From Ligustrum vulgare (lineage: Eukaryota > Streptophyta > Magnoliopsida > Lamiales > Oleaceae): a stretch of 64,000 nt of DNA. The notes below the pieces were generated by a model. It saw only the letters and a list, made by a program, of their open reading frames with translations. It was not told where the DNA came from and did not search any database. The translations under genes were made by a program, and so were the position numbers. The stretch's first letter is position 1. Each line of letters starts with the position of its first letter. Where the stretch lies: the NCBI GenBank assembly GCA_963555705.1, contig OY743183.1:30043932-30107931 (forward strand). Reading direction: 5' to 3'. Below are positions 49,081-61,200 of this stretch, one piece after another.

Positions 49081-51850
49081 GTTCAAAAGGATTCGTCCTC
49101 GAATCATCACCTGCATCAAACAGAGAAAGATCAGAAACATTAAAAGAAGCAGACACATTATACTCACCTGGAAGATCGAGCTTATATGCATTATCATTTA
49201 TCTTTTCAATGACTTGAAAAGGTCCATCTCCTCTTGGCTGCAACTTAGACTTTCTTTGGGTTGGAAATCGCTCCTTTCGCAAGTGCACCCACACCCAATC
49301 ACCCGGCTCGAACGTCACTTGCCTCCTACCTTTGTTGGCATGAGTCGCATATCGCTCATTTTTCTTTTCAATTTGCCCTTTCACCTTCTCATGAAGTTCT
49401 TTCACAAGCTTAGCCTTTTTCGCCCCGTTCAGACTGCTCCGTGCATCTACAGGTAAAGGAATTAAATCAAGAGGAGTTAGCGGGTTGAAACCATAAACAA
49501 CTTCAAAGGGTGAATATGAAGTAGTAGAATGCATAGATCGATTATAAGCAAATTCCACAAATGGCAAACATTCCTCCCAACTTTTTAAATTTTTATTTAT
49601 TATAGTGCGCAAAAGTTGGATTAATGTCCTATTAACTACCTCCGTTTGACCATCAGTTTGCGGGTGACATGTAGTAGAAAATAACAATTTAGTACCCATT
49701 TTTCCCCACAAGACTTTCCAAAAGTAGCTTAGGAACTTAACATCCCTATCAGACACAATACTCCTAGGTACCCCATGGAGTCTTACAACTTCCCTAAAGA
49801 ATAGGTCAGCTATGTTTGTTGCGTCATCAGTTTTATTACAAGGAATAAAATGCGCCATTTTGCTAAACCTGTCTACCACCACAAATATCGAGTCTTTACC
49901 TTTTTTTGTCCTAGGCAGACCTAACACAAAATCCATAGATATATCTACCCAAGGTTCATTAGGTACGGGGAAAGGAGTATACAAACCTTGTGGTAAGACT
50001 CTAGACTTAGATAGTTTACAAGTTGTGCATCTTCCACAAACATGGTGAACATCCCTTTTCATTTTAGGCCAGTAAAAATGCTCTTGTAAAGTTTCCAACG
50101 TCTTAAGAACACCAAAGTGTCCCATTAACCCCCCACCATGAGCCTCACGCACTAGCAATTCACGCATAGAACAATTAGGCACACAAAGTTTACTTTCCCT
50201 AAACAAATAGCCTTCATGCCTATAAAATTTATCATTTGCACCCTTTTCACATGAAGCATAAATGGTAGAAAAATCAGGGTCATTAACATACATACCTTTT
50301 ATATACTCGAACCCAAGTAACTTCGCATTTAAAGAAGTTAAGAGAACATACCTGCGAGAAAGGGCATCTGCTACCACATTCTCCTTACCTTGCTTATAGC
50401 GAATGACATATGGAAAGGTCTCAATGAATTCTATCCAACGGGCGTGTCGTTTGTTTAGTTTACCTTGTCCCTTGAGGTGTTTCAGTGACTCGTGGTCAGT
50501 GTGTATGACGAATTCCTTTGGCCACAGATAGTGTTGCCATGTTTCCAAGGCACGAACAAGAGCATAAAGCTCCTTGTCGTAGGTAGGATAATTCAAGACT
50601 GCCCCACTCAGCTTTTCACTGAAAAATGCAATCGGTCTTTTTTCCTGCATAAGAACAGCTCCAATACCTATTCCTGATGCATCACACTCAATCTCAAATG
50701 TTTGGTTAAAGTTAGGTAAAGCTAAAATCGGTGCAGAACATAACTTATCCTTAAGCATTTTAAAAGCATTTTCTTGTGCTACCCCCCAATGGAATCCTAC
50801 ACTTTTCTTGACTATCTCTGTGAGTGGTGCTGCAAGTGTACTAAAGTCTTTAACAAATCTCCTATAAAATCCAGCCAACCCATGGAAGCTCCTAACCTCG
50901 GTAATACTTTTGGGAGTTGGCCATTCTTTAATAGCACGAATTTTCTCCTCATCCACCTCAACACCATTAGCACTAACGACAAAACCAAGAAAAATTACCT
51001 TTTCCATGCAAAAAGTACACTTTTTAAAATTAGCATATAGTTTTTCAGTTTTCAAAACTTCTAAAACAGATCTTAAATGTTCAATGTGATCACCTAAGTT
51101 TTTACTATATACCAAAATGTCATCAAAGTATACCACAACAAATTTACCAATGTAAGCATGCAAGACATGATTCATTAACCTCATAAAAGTGCTAGGTGCA
51201 TTTGAGAGGCCGAACGGCATAACCATCCATTCATATAATCCATATTTGGTTTTGAAGGTGGTTTTCCATTCATCACCTTCTTTCATACGAATTTGGTGAT
51301 AACCACTCTTAAGGTCTATTTTACTAAAAATACTAGCACCATAAAGTTCATCAAGCATGTCATCAAGTCTAGGTATGGGATGGCGATACTTTACCGTAAT
51401 ATTGTTGACTGCCCTACAGTTCACGCACATCCTCCAAGTCCCATCCTTCTTGGGTACCAACAGAACTGGTACTGCACATGGGCTCATACTTTCCCGAACA
51501 TAGCCCTTTTTCAGCAGCTCTTCAACCTGCTTTTGTAGCTCCTTGGTCTCTTCTGGATTGCTCCTATAAGCTGGCCTGTTTGGAATGACCGCTCCTGGCA
51601 CGAAGTCAATCTGGTGTTCAATCCCTCGAATTGGTGGTAGCCCACTAGGAATATCCTCGGGAAATAAATCTGCAAATTCCTGCAAAAGAGACACAGCTAA
51701 ACTGGGGAGGGAGTGGTTAGCTTCATCGAGCACAAGGAGAGATTCCTTGTACATTAGTAAAATCACAGGTTTATTTGTAGAAATAGCTTTGGTGATATCA
51801 CTCTGTTTTGCGTAGAAGCTTACCTTTATTTTCTCTCTTTTACTGGCACT

Positions 51851-51988
51851 CTTCACACCCTCTCCTTTTTCTGGGATCGTGGTCCCAACTCTCGGTTTTT
51901 CACACAACTCTCCTTTTTCCGGGATCGTGGTCCCGACCCTCTTCTGTTCACTCAACTCTCCTTTTTCCGGGTTCGTGGTCCCGACCCT
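51851..51988 (-). repeat. In-frame 48-bp triplication between protease and RT
   Basis: Encodes three successive 16-residue units beginning RVGTT(N/I)PEKGE (residues about 515-560). It lies in the linker between protease and RT, where plant Ty3/gypsy proteins have little conserved structure. Confidence 0.85.
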
Positions 51989-53776
51989 CTTTCTCTCTTC
52001 CTCACTTTTTAATTTCAGTTGGTCTTCATAGACCTGTTGAGGTGACAAAGGCATTAGTTTGACATTTTTCCCATCCTTAGTGAAGGTATACCTATTTTTG
52101 AAGCCATCATGAATAACCTTCCTATCGAATTGCCATGGCCTGCCCAATAAGATGTGCCCCGCATGCATGGGTACCACATCACAAACCACGCTATCTTCAT
52201 ACTTCCCAATCGCCAAATCAACTACCACTTGTTTATTTACCTTAATCTCACCCGATTCATTTAACCACTGTAGCTTATATGGCCTAGGGTGTTTTAGCAT
52301 AGGTAGGCACAATTTCTCTACTAAAGTAGTGCTAGCAACGTTCGCACAACTACCCCCATCTATTATCAAACTACACACTTTGTTATTCACAAAACACCTA
52401 GTATGAAATATATTTTCTCGCTGCTCACCCGACTCTTCCACCTTAACTTGAGTACTAAGGGCTCTCCTAGTGACAAGTGATTTAGCTACTGCATAGTCCG
52501 CATCATCATTTTCACTAACATCCTCTAGAGCTGGCATATCCTTATACTCATCCTCCACTCCTCCCCCTTTCTCATCCTCCGAACTTAATACCCCATCATG
52601 CATAACCAATATTCGTTTATTTGGACATTGTGAAGAAATATGTCCCAAACCGGAACATTTAAAGCAACGGATATCTCTAGTCCTAGAAGTTTGAGAGTTA
52701 GAAGTAATTTTACCTTTGTTGGGTGGTTCTACTTTTCCCTTCGATGCCTCAAATTTATTTTTCTGCACAACCCCTTCATTTTTGGAAATCCCACTCCACG
52801 TAGACTTACCAAAAGAATTGGAACTTGTAGAGAATTTGGAAGTTCCCTTCCTTTTTAACTGTCGCTCCACTTTCATTGACATGTGAAGCATTTCCTCCAA
52901 ATCGATATAATGCTGCAATTCAATAACATTAGCAATATCTCGATTTAAACCATTTAAAAACCTAGCCATGGTTGCCTCTGGGTCTTCCTCTATATTAGCC
53001 CGAATCATGGCAACCTCCATCTCCCTATGGTAATCCTCCACACTCTTACTACCTTGGGAAAGGGTTTGTAGTTTTTGGTAGAGATCCCTATAGTAATGTC
53101 CAGGCACAAACTGTTTTCTCATAAGGGCCTTCAACTCATCCCAAGTTTCAATTGGCCTCTCCCCATTTCTCCTTTTACTAGTTACCAATTGATCCCACCA
53201 TACTATAGCATAATCAGTAAATTCTACGACTGCCAATTTAACCTTTTTAGCTTCAGAATAATTATGACAATCAAAAATTAATTCTACCCTCTTTTCCCAT
53301 TCAAAATAAACGTCCGGATTACTTTTACCTTGAAACGAGGGAATGGACATTAATGTTTCCAACATGTCCATCGACATCATCCCTACGATCACGCCTATAT
53401 CCCCTATCACGTCTTTCCCTCCGATCTCGTCTCCTACCAACACTAGTAATAGACAATTCACCACTATCCTCATCACTATCAACAACCTCAACATGTTCAT
53501 TCCTAGCTCTAAATTGTGGGTTGAAGTCATACCTTAGTGGTCTCCGTAAATTAGGAAAATTGCGCGGTTGATCCTGACGTGGTTGAACATTTCCGCACCT
53601 CGTGTCTCCCCCGGATTATTATCCCTTTCCATATTCACGCCGGATTGTTGACCAAATTTTGCTTCCAACTTGGCATCCAACCTCGCCTCAAATTTTGCAA
53701 AACGTTCCTCCACCATTGCAAGCATTTTGAAATCTTGAAGATCCTTTTCCGTTGACGAAACTTCCTTCTGTGACAT

Positions 53777-54295
53777 GGTTAGTAGTAATAAAGAAAAGAG
53801 AAAAAAATATTAAATAAAGATCCTCACGTGTTTTATCGCTCGTGTATCACTCAATTTGGCTTTTTCCCTCTATTATTCTCACCACTCTGCCTTTTTCCTC
53901 TCTATTCCCTTTTTTTCCCACGTTCTCAAAGAACCCACCAAACTAGTCACGAATTTGTTCCTTGTGGAATAAACCTCAAAGTGTAAATAAGGAAAGTTGA
54001 TGGAAAATATTGGAATTAGGAAATTTAAGAAAGAAATTATGGAAACAAGAATTCTATTGCGAGAAGAAGTTTTATGGAAACAAGAATAAAGAATTTTATG
54101 GAAACAAGGATTTGTTGGAAAGATTTGCCCAAGATTATTTTCTTGATTTCTTGTCCAAATCAACAACTATCTTTTTTTCTTTTTTTCTTTTTTTTTTTTT
54201 TTAATTTTCGGATTTTTTTTTTTTTTTTTTGAATGATTAATAACTGGAAATAAAAGAAAAAGAACTGGAATACTAAATAATTGGATTTAGAGACA
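53777..54295 (-). other. 5' leader of the CRM-like element, no gene seen
   Basis: About 520 bp between primer-binding site and gag, A/T-rich with long T runs at 54166-54230. No hairpin array like that in the element at 12091-16096 was seen. Confidence 0.6.
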
Positions 54296-54308
54296 GGCTC
54301 TGATACCA
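54296..54308 (-). promoter_or_regulatory. Primer-binding site (tRNA-iMet) of the CRM-like element
   Basis: Minus strand TGGTATCAGAGCC, 2 bp from the 5' LTR end at 54311. Confidence 0.92.
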
Positions 54309-54618
54309 GATGATGTGATCCGTTATGGGGATCACCAAGAACACGCGGAATTAAACGCCGGAAAGCTCTAAAATCCAAGATAGTAGATGGTAACAATGCA
54401 ACCCCGACCTCACGACGCAAGAACTGTGGGTATATTAAACCCAAAACCCGTTACGATGCGGAGATAAGAACCACAAAGGGGGAACGCCACAAAGGTTGTC
54501 AAATCCTTTGATAAGTTTAATTTGTTCGACGAGAACACGAAGAAAATATAAGGGAATATCTCACCTTCATTGTCATTAATTTAAGAAAGAAAGTTGTGTT
54601 TTACAATGCTGAATAAAG

Positions 54619-54630
54619 CCATATATATAG
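54619..54630 (-). promoter_or_regulatory. TATA box of the CRM-like element promoter (5' LTR)
   Basis: Minus strand CTATATATATGG, downstream of the palindrome array in the direction of transcription. This is the expected promoter of the genomic transcript. Confidence 0.75.
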
Positions 54631-54724
54631 GCAAAGAAAATAAAGCAACTAAAAATAAACTAGAATTCAACCTAAACTAAAAAGCTAAAAACGCCAAACA
54701 TTAACTTAAAATTCGGAACCTAAG

Positions 54725-54988
54725 TTACGGCCGTGACTTAAGAGTTTACGGCCGTAAGCAAGCTACGGATTAAAATTGAAAACAATTGTTACGGCCGTGA
54801 CAATACCCTTTACGGCCGTAATCAACATTCTGAATTTAAAACTACCAAACTCTTTACGGCCGTGAAGATATGGATTACGGCCGTAAGTCCTCTTCTGCAT
54901 AATTTCGCCATTGTAGTGTTACGGCCGTAATTTTGGCGTTACGGCCGTGAATACGTTACGGCCGTGATTTCACTCTTTACGGCCGTAA
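54725..54988 (-). promoter_or_regulatory. U3 palindrome array of the 5' LTR (ten sites)
   Basis: Sites start at 54725, 54746, 54789, 54810, 54854, 54875, 54919, 54939, 54956 and 54977. Pair spacing is 21, 21, 21 and 20 bp; pair-to-pair distances are 64, 65 and 65 bp. The site at 54956 is an additional unit absent from the 3' LTR. The position about 95-360 bp upstream of the TATA box suggests a promoter-proximal regulatory array; this is inferred. Confidence 0.75.
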
Positions 54989-55225
54989 CCCAGCTGCTGC
55001 CCAATTTCTTGATCTTCCTTGATCCAAATGCATTGCAATAACTTTGGCTCTTCTTCCACATTCTTATGCAACGTAAATGAATTCTTTGCACTAGAACACT
55101 CGTCCATCCACGCTTGCATGAATCCTTGCATTGCCTTCTTGATTCTTTTGGCTCTTTGTCTCGTTATTGGTCCTACGGGCACGTGCAACGGGTCAACGCT
55201 CGTTGAGCCACTCCAGAACTCATCA

Positions 55226-55230
55226 TATTT
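55226..55230. repeat. Right target-site duplication TATTT
   Basis: Matches 48168-48172. Satellite continues without loss. Confidence 0.93.
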
Positions 55231-58200
55231 CTTCTTAGTAATATAAAAAGTTTCATTTGGACCTAAAGTAGGAATCTCCTTTCGAAAAAGCTAACTTTCA
55301 TTTTTGAGCTCCTAACAATCTTTTTAGGATTGGATGAGTCACCAGGATTTTGAACAACAAAAAAGTCATAGTAGAGGATCCATGAGACTTTAAAAAAGAG
55401 GATAAATTGGAATAAAACGTTTTCTTGGGCACATAAAATGGTTTTTCCCTCGTTCGTAAAGTTTTTGTATCCTTGAAAAGAGAGACAAGGTTAAATATTC
55501 TCTTCAATTCCAAAATATTCACACCAATTTTGAAACAATTTTGGAAAAGTATTTTTACATGATTGAAGGAACATGATAAACCAGGAATGCATAAGATGTC
55601 TATGGAATAAAATATTAAACAAAGCAAATTCGTAATCCAAGCATATGAAATTAGAAGAGAAATCACCGTTTGAAAGATTCATCATTTTCTCGAGCCAAGG
55701 GTATTGTCCCGAGTTTTCAAATGACAACAAAAAGGAAAGTTGACATTTTTGAAAAATCAATAATGTTTATTTTGAGTAGGTTGCAGTTATCTTTTGATTT
55801 CACTCCCTTGGTTTCTTTACTACTTTCACTTGGAATATCTATCTTTCTCTTAAGAAATGCCAAATTATCTCCATATTTCTATTCAGTAATATGAAAAGTT
55901 TCATTCGGACCTAAAATAGAAATCTCCTTTTGGAAAAAGCTAACTTTAATTTTTGAGCTCCTAACAATCTTTTTAGGATTGGGAGAGTCACAAAGATTTT
56001 GAACAACAAAAAAGTCACAGCAGATGATCCATGAGACTTTAAAAAAGAGGATAAATTGGAATAAAACGTTTTCTTGGGCACATAAAATGGTTTTTCCCTC
56101 GTACGTAAAGTTTTTGAATCCTTGAAGAGAGAGACTAGGAAAAATATTCTCTTCAATTCCAAAATATTCATACCAATTTCGAAACCATTTCGTAAAATTA
56201 TTTTTACATGATTGAAGGAACAGGATAAACCAAGAAATAATAAGATATCTAAAGAAGAAAACTAAAAAGCATATAGGTAATCCAAGTAATTGAAATGAGG
56301 AGAGAAATCTTCACCCTTTGAAAGGTTCATCTTTTTCTCAAAGCTAAGTCCCCAGTCTTCAAATGACAACAAAAAGAAAAACTGACATTTTTGAAAAATT
56401 GATATGTTGTGGATATTGTTTATTTTGAGTAGGTTGCAGTTATCTTTTGATTTCGCTCCCTTGGTTTCTTACTACTTTTACCCGGAACTTCTCTCTTTCT
56501 CTTAAAAAGTTCCGGATTCTCTTCATATTTCTTCATAGTAATATAAAAAGTTTCATTTGGACCTAAAGTAGGAATCTCCTTTCGAAAAAGCTAACTTTCA
56601 TTTTTGAGCTCCTAACAATCTTTTTAGGATTGGGTGAGTCACCAGGATTTTGAACAACAAAAAAGTCACAGCAGAGGATCCATGAGACTTTAAAAAAGAG
56701 GATAAATTGGAATAAAACGTTTTCTTGGGCACATAAAATGGTTTTTCCCTCGTTCGTAAAGTTTTTGAATCCTTGAAAAGAGAGACAAGGTTAAATATTC
56801 TCTTCAATTCCAAAATATTCACACCAATTTTAAAACCATTTTTGAAAATTATTTTAACAGGATTGAAGGAACCAAGAAATAATAAGATGTCTAAAGAAGA
56901 AAACATTAGAAAAAGCATCTTGGTAATCCAAGTAACTGAAACGAGGAGAGAAATATTCACCCTTTGAAAAGTTCTACTTTTTCTCGAGCTAAGGGTATTG
57001 TCCCCAGTCTGCAAATGACAACAAAAAGGCAAACTGACATTTTTGAAAAATCGATATGTTCAGGATATTGTTTATTTTGAGTAGTTTGCACTTATCTTAT
57101 GATTTCACTCACTCCCTTGGTTTCTTTACTACTTTTTCTCGGAATTTCTCTCTATCTCTTAAGAAATTCCGGATTCTTGTCATATTTCTTCTTAGTAATA
57201 TGAAAAGTTTCATTTGGACCTGAAGTAGGAATCTCCTTTAGAAAAATCTAACTTTCATTTTTGAGCTCCTAACAATCTTTTTAGGATTTGGAAAGTCACC
57301 AGGATTTCGAACAACAAAAAAGTCATAGCAGCAGATCCATGAGACTTTAAAAATGAGGATACATGGGAATAAAACCTTTTTTTGGGCACATAAAATGGTT
57401 TTTCCCTCGTTCGTAAAGTTTTTGAATCCTTGAAGAGAGAGACTAGGTAAAATATTCTGTTCAATTCCAAAATATTCACACCAATTTTGAAACCATTTCG
57501 GAAAATTATTTTTACATGATTGAAGGAACAGGATAAACCAAGAAATAATAAGATATCTAAAGAAGAAAACTAAAAAGCATCTAGGTAATCCAAGTAATTG
57601 AAATGAGGAGAGAAATCTTCACCCTTTGAAAGGTTCATCTTTTTCTCAAAGCTAAGTCCCCAGTCTTCAAATGACAACAAAAGGAAAAACTGACATTTTT
57701 GAAAAATTGATATGTTGTGGATATTGTTTATTTTGAGTAGGTTGCAGTTATCTTTTGATTTCGCTCCCTTGGTTTCTTTACTACTTTTACTCGGAATTTC
57801 TCTCTTTCTCTCAAGAAGTTCCGGATTCTCTTCATATTTCTTCTTAGTAATATAAAAAGTTTCATTTGGACCTAAAGTAGGAATCTCCTTTCGAAAAAGC
57901 TAACTTTCATTTTTGAGCTCCTAACAATCTTTTTAGGATTGGGTGAGTCACCAGGATTTTGAACAACAAAAAAGTCACAGCAGAGGATCCATGAGACTTT
58001 AAAAAAGAGGATAAATTGGAATAAAACGTTTTCTTGGGCACATAAAATGGTTTTTCCCTCGTTCGTAAAGTTTTTGAATCCTTGAAAAGAGAGACAAGGT
58101 TAAATATTCTCTTCAATTCCAAAATATTCACACCAATTTTAAAACCATTTTTGAAAATTATTTTAACAGGATTGAAGGAACCAAGAAATAATAAGATGTC

Positions 58201-61200
58201 TAAAGAAGAAAACATTAGAAAAAGCATCTTGGTAATCCAAGTAACTGAAACGAGGAGAGAAATATTCACCCTTTCAAAAGTTCTACTTTTTCTCGAGCTA
58301 AGGGTATTGTCCCCAGTCTGCAAATGACAACAAAAAGGCAAACTGACATTTTTGAAAAATCGATTTGTTCAGGATATTGTTTATTTTGAGTAGTTTGCAC
58401 TTATCTTATGATTTCACTCACTCCCTTGGTTTATTTACTACTTTTTCTCGGAATTTCTCTGTATCTCTTAAGAAATTCCGCATTCTTGTCATATTTCTTC
58501 TTAGTAATATGAAAAGTTTCATTTGGACCTGAAGTAGGAATCTCCTTTAGAAAAACCTAACTTTCATTTTTGAGCTCCTAACAATCTTTTTAGGATTTGG
58601 AAAGTCACCAGGATTTCGAACAACAAAAAAGTCATAGCAGCAGATCCATGAGACTTTAAAAATGAGGATACATGGGAATAAAACGTTTTTTTGGGCACAT
58701 AAAATGGTTTTTCCCTCGTTCGTAAAGTTTTTGAATCCTTGAAGAGAGAGACTAGGTAAAATATTCTCTTCAATTCCAAAATATTCACACCAATTTTGAA
58801 ACCATTTCGGAAAATTATTTTTACATGATTGAAGGAACAGGATAAACCAAGAAATAATAAGATATCTAAAGAAGAAAACTAAAAAGCATCTAGGTAATCC
58901 AAGTAATTGAAATGAGGAGAGAAATCTTCACCCTTTGAAAGGTTCATCTTTTTCTCAAAGCTAAGTCCCCAGTCTTCAAATGACAACAAAAAGAAAAACT
59001 GACATTTTTGAAAAATTGATATGTTGTGGATATTGTTTATTTTGAGTAGGTTGCAGTTATCTTTTGATTTCGCTCCCTTGGTTTCTTTACTACTTTTACT
59101 CGGAATTTCTCTCTTTCTCTCAAGAAGTTCCGGATTCTCTTCATATTTCTTCTTAGTAATATAAAAAGTTTCATTTGGACCTAAAGTAGGAATCTCCTTT
59201 CGAAAAAGCTAACTTTCATTTTTGAGCTCCTAACAATGTTTTTAGGATTGGGTGAGTCACCAGGATTTTGAACAACAAAAAAGTCACAGCAGAGGATCCA
59301 TGAGACTTTAAAAGAGGATAAATTGGAATAAAACGTTTTCTTGGGCACATAAAATGGGTTTTCCCTCGTTCGTAAAGTTTTTGAATCCTTTAAAAGAGAG
59401 ACAAGGTTAAATATTCTCTTCAATTCCAAAATATTCACACCAATTTTAAAACCATTTTTGAAAATTATTTTAACACGATTGAAGGAACCAAGAAATAATA
59501 AGATGTCTAAAGAAGAAAACATTAGAAAAAGCATCTTGGTAATCCAAGTAACTGAAACGAGGAGAGAAATATTCACCCTTTCAAAAGTTCTACTTTTTCT
59601 CGAGCTAAGGGTATTGTCCCCAGTCTGCAAATGACAACAAAAAGGCAAACTGACATTTTTGAAAAATCGATTTGTTCAGGATATTGTTTATTTTGAGTAG
59701 TTTGCACTTATCTTATGATTTCACTCACTCCCTTGGTTTATTTACTACTTTTTCTCGGAACTTCTCTCTATCTCTTAAGAAATTCCGCATTCTTGTCATA
59801 TTTCTTCTTAGTAATATGAAAAGTTTCATTTGGACCTGAAGTAGGAATCTCCTTTAGAAAAACCTAACTTTCATTTTTGAGCTCCTAACAATCTTTTTAG
59901 GATTTGGAAAGTCACCAGGATTTCGAACAACAAAAAAGTCATAGCAGCAGATCCATGAGACTTTAAAAATGAGGATACATGGGAATAAAACCTTTTCTTG
60001 GGCACATAAAATGGTTTTTCCCTCGTTCGTAAAGTTTTTGAATCCTTGAAGAGAGAGACTAGGTAAAATATTCTGTTCAATTCCAAAATATTCACACCAA
60101 TTTTGAAACCATTTCGGAAAATTATTTTTACATGATTGAAGGAACAGGATAAACCAAGAAATAATAAGATATCTAAAGAAGAAAACTAAAAAGCATCTAG
60201 GTAATCCAAGTAATTGAAATGAGGAGAGAAATCTTCACCCTTTGAAAGGTTCATCTTTTTCTCAAAGCTAAGTCCCCAGTCTTCAAATGACAACAAAAGG
60301 AAAAACTGACATTTTTGAAAAATTGATATGTTGTGGATATTGTTTATTTTGAGTAGGTTGCAGTTATCTTTTGATTTCGCTCCCTTGGTTTCTTTACTAC
60401 TTTTACTCGGAATTTCTCTCTTTCTCTCAAGAAGTTCCGGATTCTCTTCATATTTCTTCTTAGTAATATAAAAAGTTTCATTTGGACCTAAAGTAGGAAT
60501 CTCCTTTCGAAAAAGCTAACTTTCATTTTTGAGCTCCTAACAATGTTTTTAGGATTGGGTGAGTCACCAGGATTTTGAACAACAAAAAAGTCACAGCAGA
60601 GGATCCATGAGACTTTAAAAGAGGATAAATTGGAATAAAACGTTTTCTTGGGCACATAAAATGGGTTTTCCCTCGTTCGTAAAGTTTTTGAATCCTTTAA
60701 AAGAGAGACAAGGTTAAATATTCTCTTCAATTCCAAAATATTCACACCAATTTTAAAACCATTTTTGAAAATTATTTTAACACGATTGAAGGAACCAAGA
60801 AATAATAAGATGTCTAAAGAAGAAAACATTAGAAAAAGCATCTTGGTAATCCAAGTAATTGAAACGAGGAGAGAAATATTCACCCTTTGAAAAGTTCTAC
60901 TTTTTCTCGAGTTAAGGGTATTGTCCCCAGTCTGCAAATGACAACAAAAAGGCAAACTGACATTTTTGAAAAATCGATTTGTTCAGGATATTGTTTATTT
61001 TGAGTAGTTTGCACTTATCTTATGATTTCACTCACTCCCTTGGTTTCTTTACTACTTTTTCTCGGAATTTCTCTCTATCTCTTAAGAAATTCCGCATTCT
61101 TGTCATATTTCTTCTTAGTAATATGAAAAGTTTCATTTGGACCTGAAGTAGGAATCTCCTTTAGAAAAACCTAACTTTCATTTTTGAGCTCCTAACAATC

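Larger units (their letters stand above)
48815..53776 (-). pseudogene. Gag-pol polyprotein of the CRM-like element (pol intact, gag frameshifted)
   Basis: The uninterrupted frame 53530-48815 has 1571 codons. Residue numbers refer to it: gag core about 63-228 (IPSFQG, WWDQL); zinc knuckle [14 protein letters not shown] about 289-302; protease with DGGS at 391-394; RT about 670-850 with catalytic YFDD 801-804; RNase H with CDAS (D950), E987, D1012 and VADALS (D1055); integrase zinc finger near 1131-1171; DD35E core D1200, D1261, E1297; C-terminal DGPF...NAYKLDLPG, then the [10 protein letters not shown] tail near 1505-1514. All catalytic residues are present. The natural gag start is probably Met 53776, whose frame stops at 53534. 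Between about 53600 and 53355 the gag-like reading is in another frame, then returns. Two compensating frameshifts therefore break the N-terminal gag, while pol has no stop. Confidence 0.9.
48173..55225 (-). mobile_element. Near-complete CRM-like Ty3/gypsy retrotransposon (7053 bp)
   Basis: LTRs 48173-49070 and 54311-55225, 5-bp target duplication, primer-binding site, polypurine tract, and gag-protease-RT-RNase H-integrase in the order of Ty3/gypsy. The left terminus reads TAATG instead of TGATG, one substitution. By eye the LTRs differ at about 13 positions plus one 17-bp indel, indicating a young insertion. There is no classical chromodomain. The polyprotein instead ends in a GPITR-type tail encoded in U3, like the CR-motif tail known for centromeric CRM chromoviruses. 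Assignment to CRM is by overall RT/integrase character and this tail. A related chromovirus lineage without a chromodomain is the alternative. Confidence 0.9.
54311..55225 (-). repeat. 5' LTR of the CRM-like element (915 bp)
   Basis: Ends TGATG and CATCA. It is 17 bp longer than the 3' LTR because of one additional palindrome unit at 54956. It carries an orphan copy of the polyprotein C-terminal coding segment (54970-55188 minus), a consequence of the coding frame extending into the 3' LTR and not a separate gene. Confidence 0.93.

Noticed and set aside
48864..53571. Many plus-strand open frames opposite the polyprotein
   Set aside because: They are antisense shadows of the gag-pol frame with no independent support.
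54970..55188. Separate 72-aa minus-strand gene in the 5' LTR
   Set aside because: It is the LTR-borne copy of the polyprotein C-terminus; it has no gag-pol upstream in the 5' LTR.
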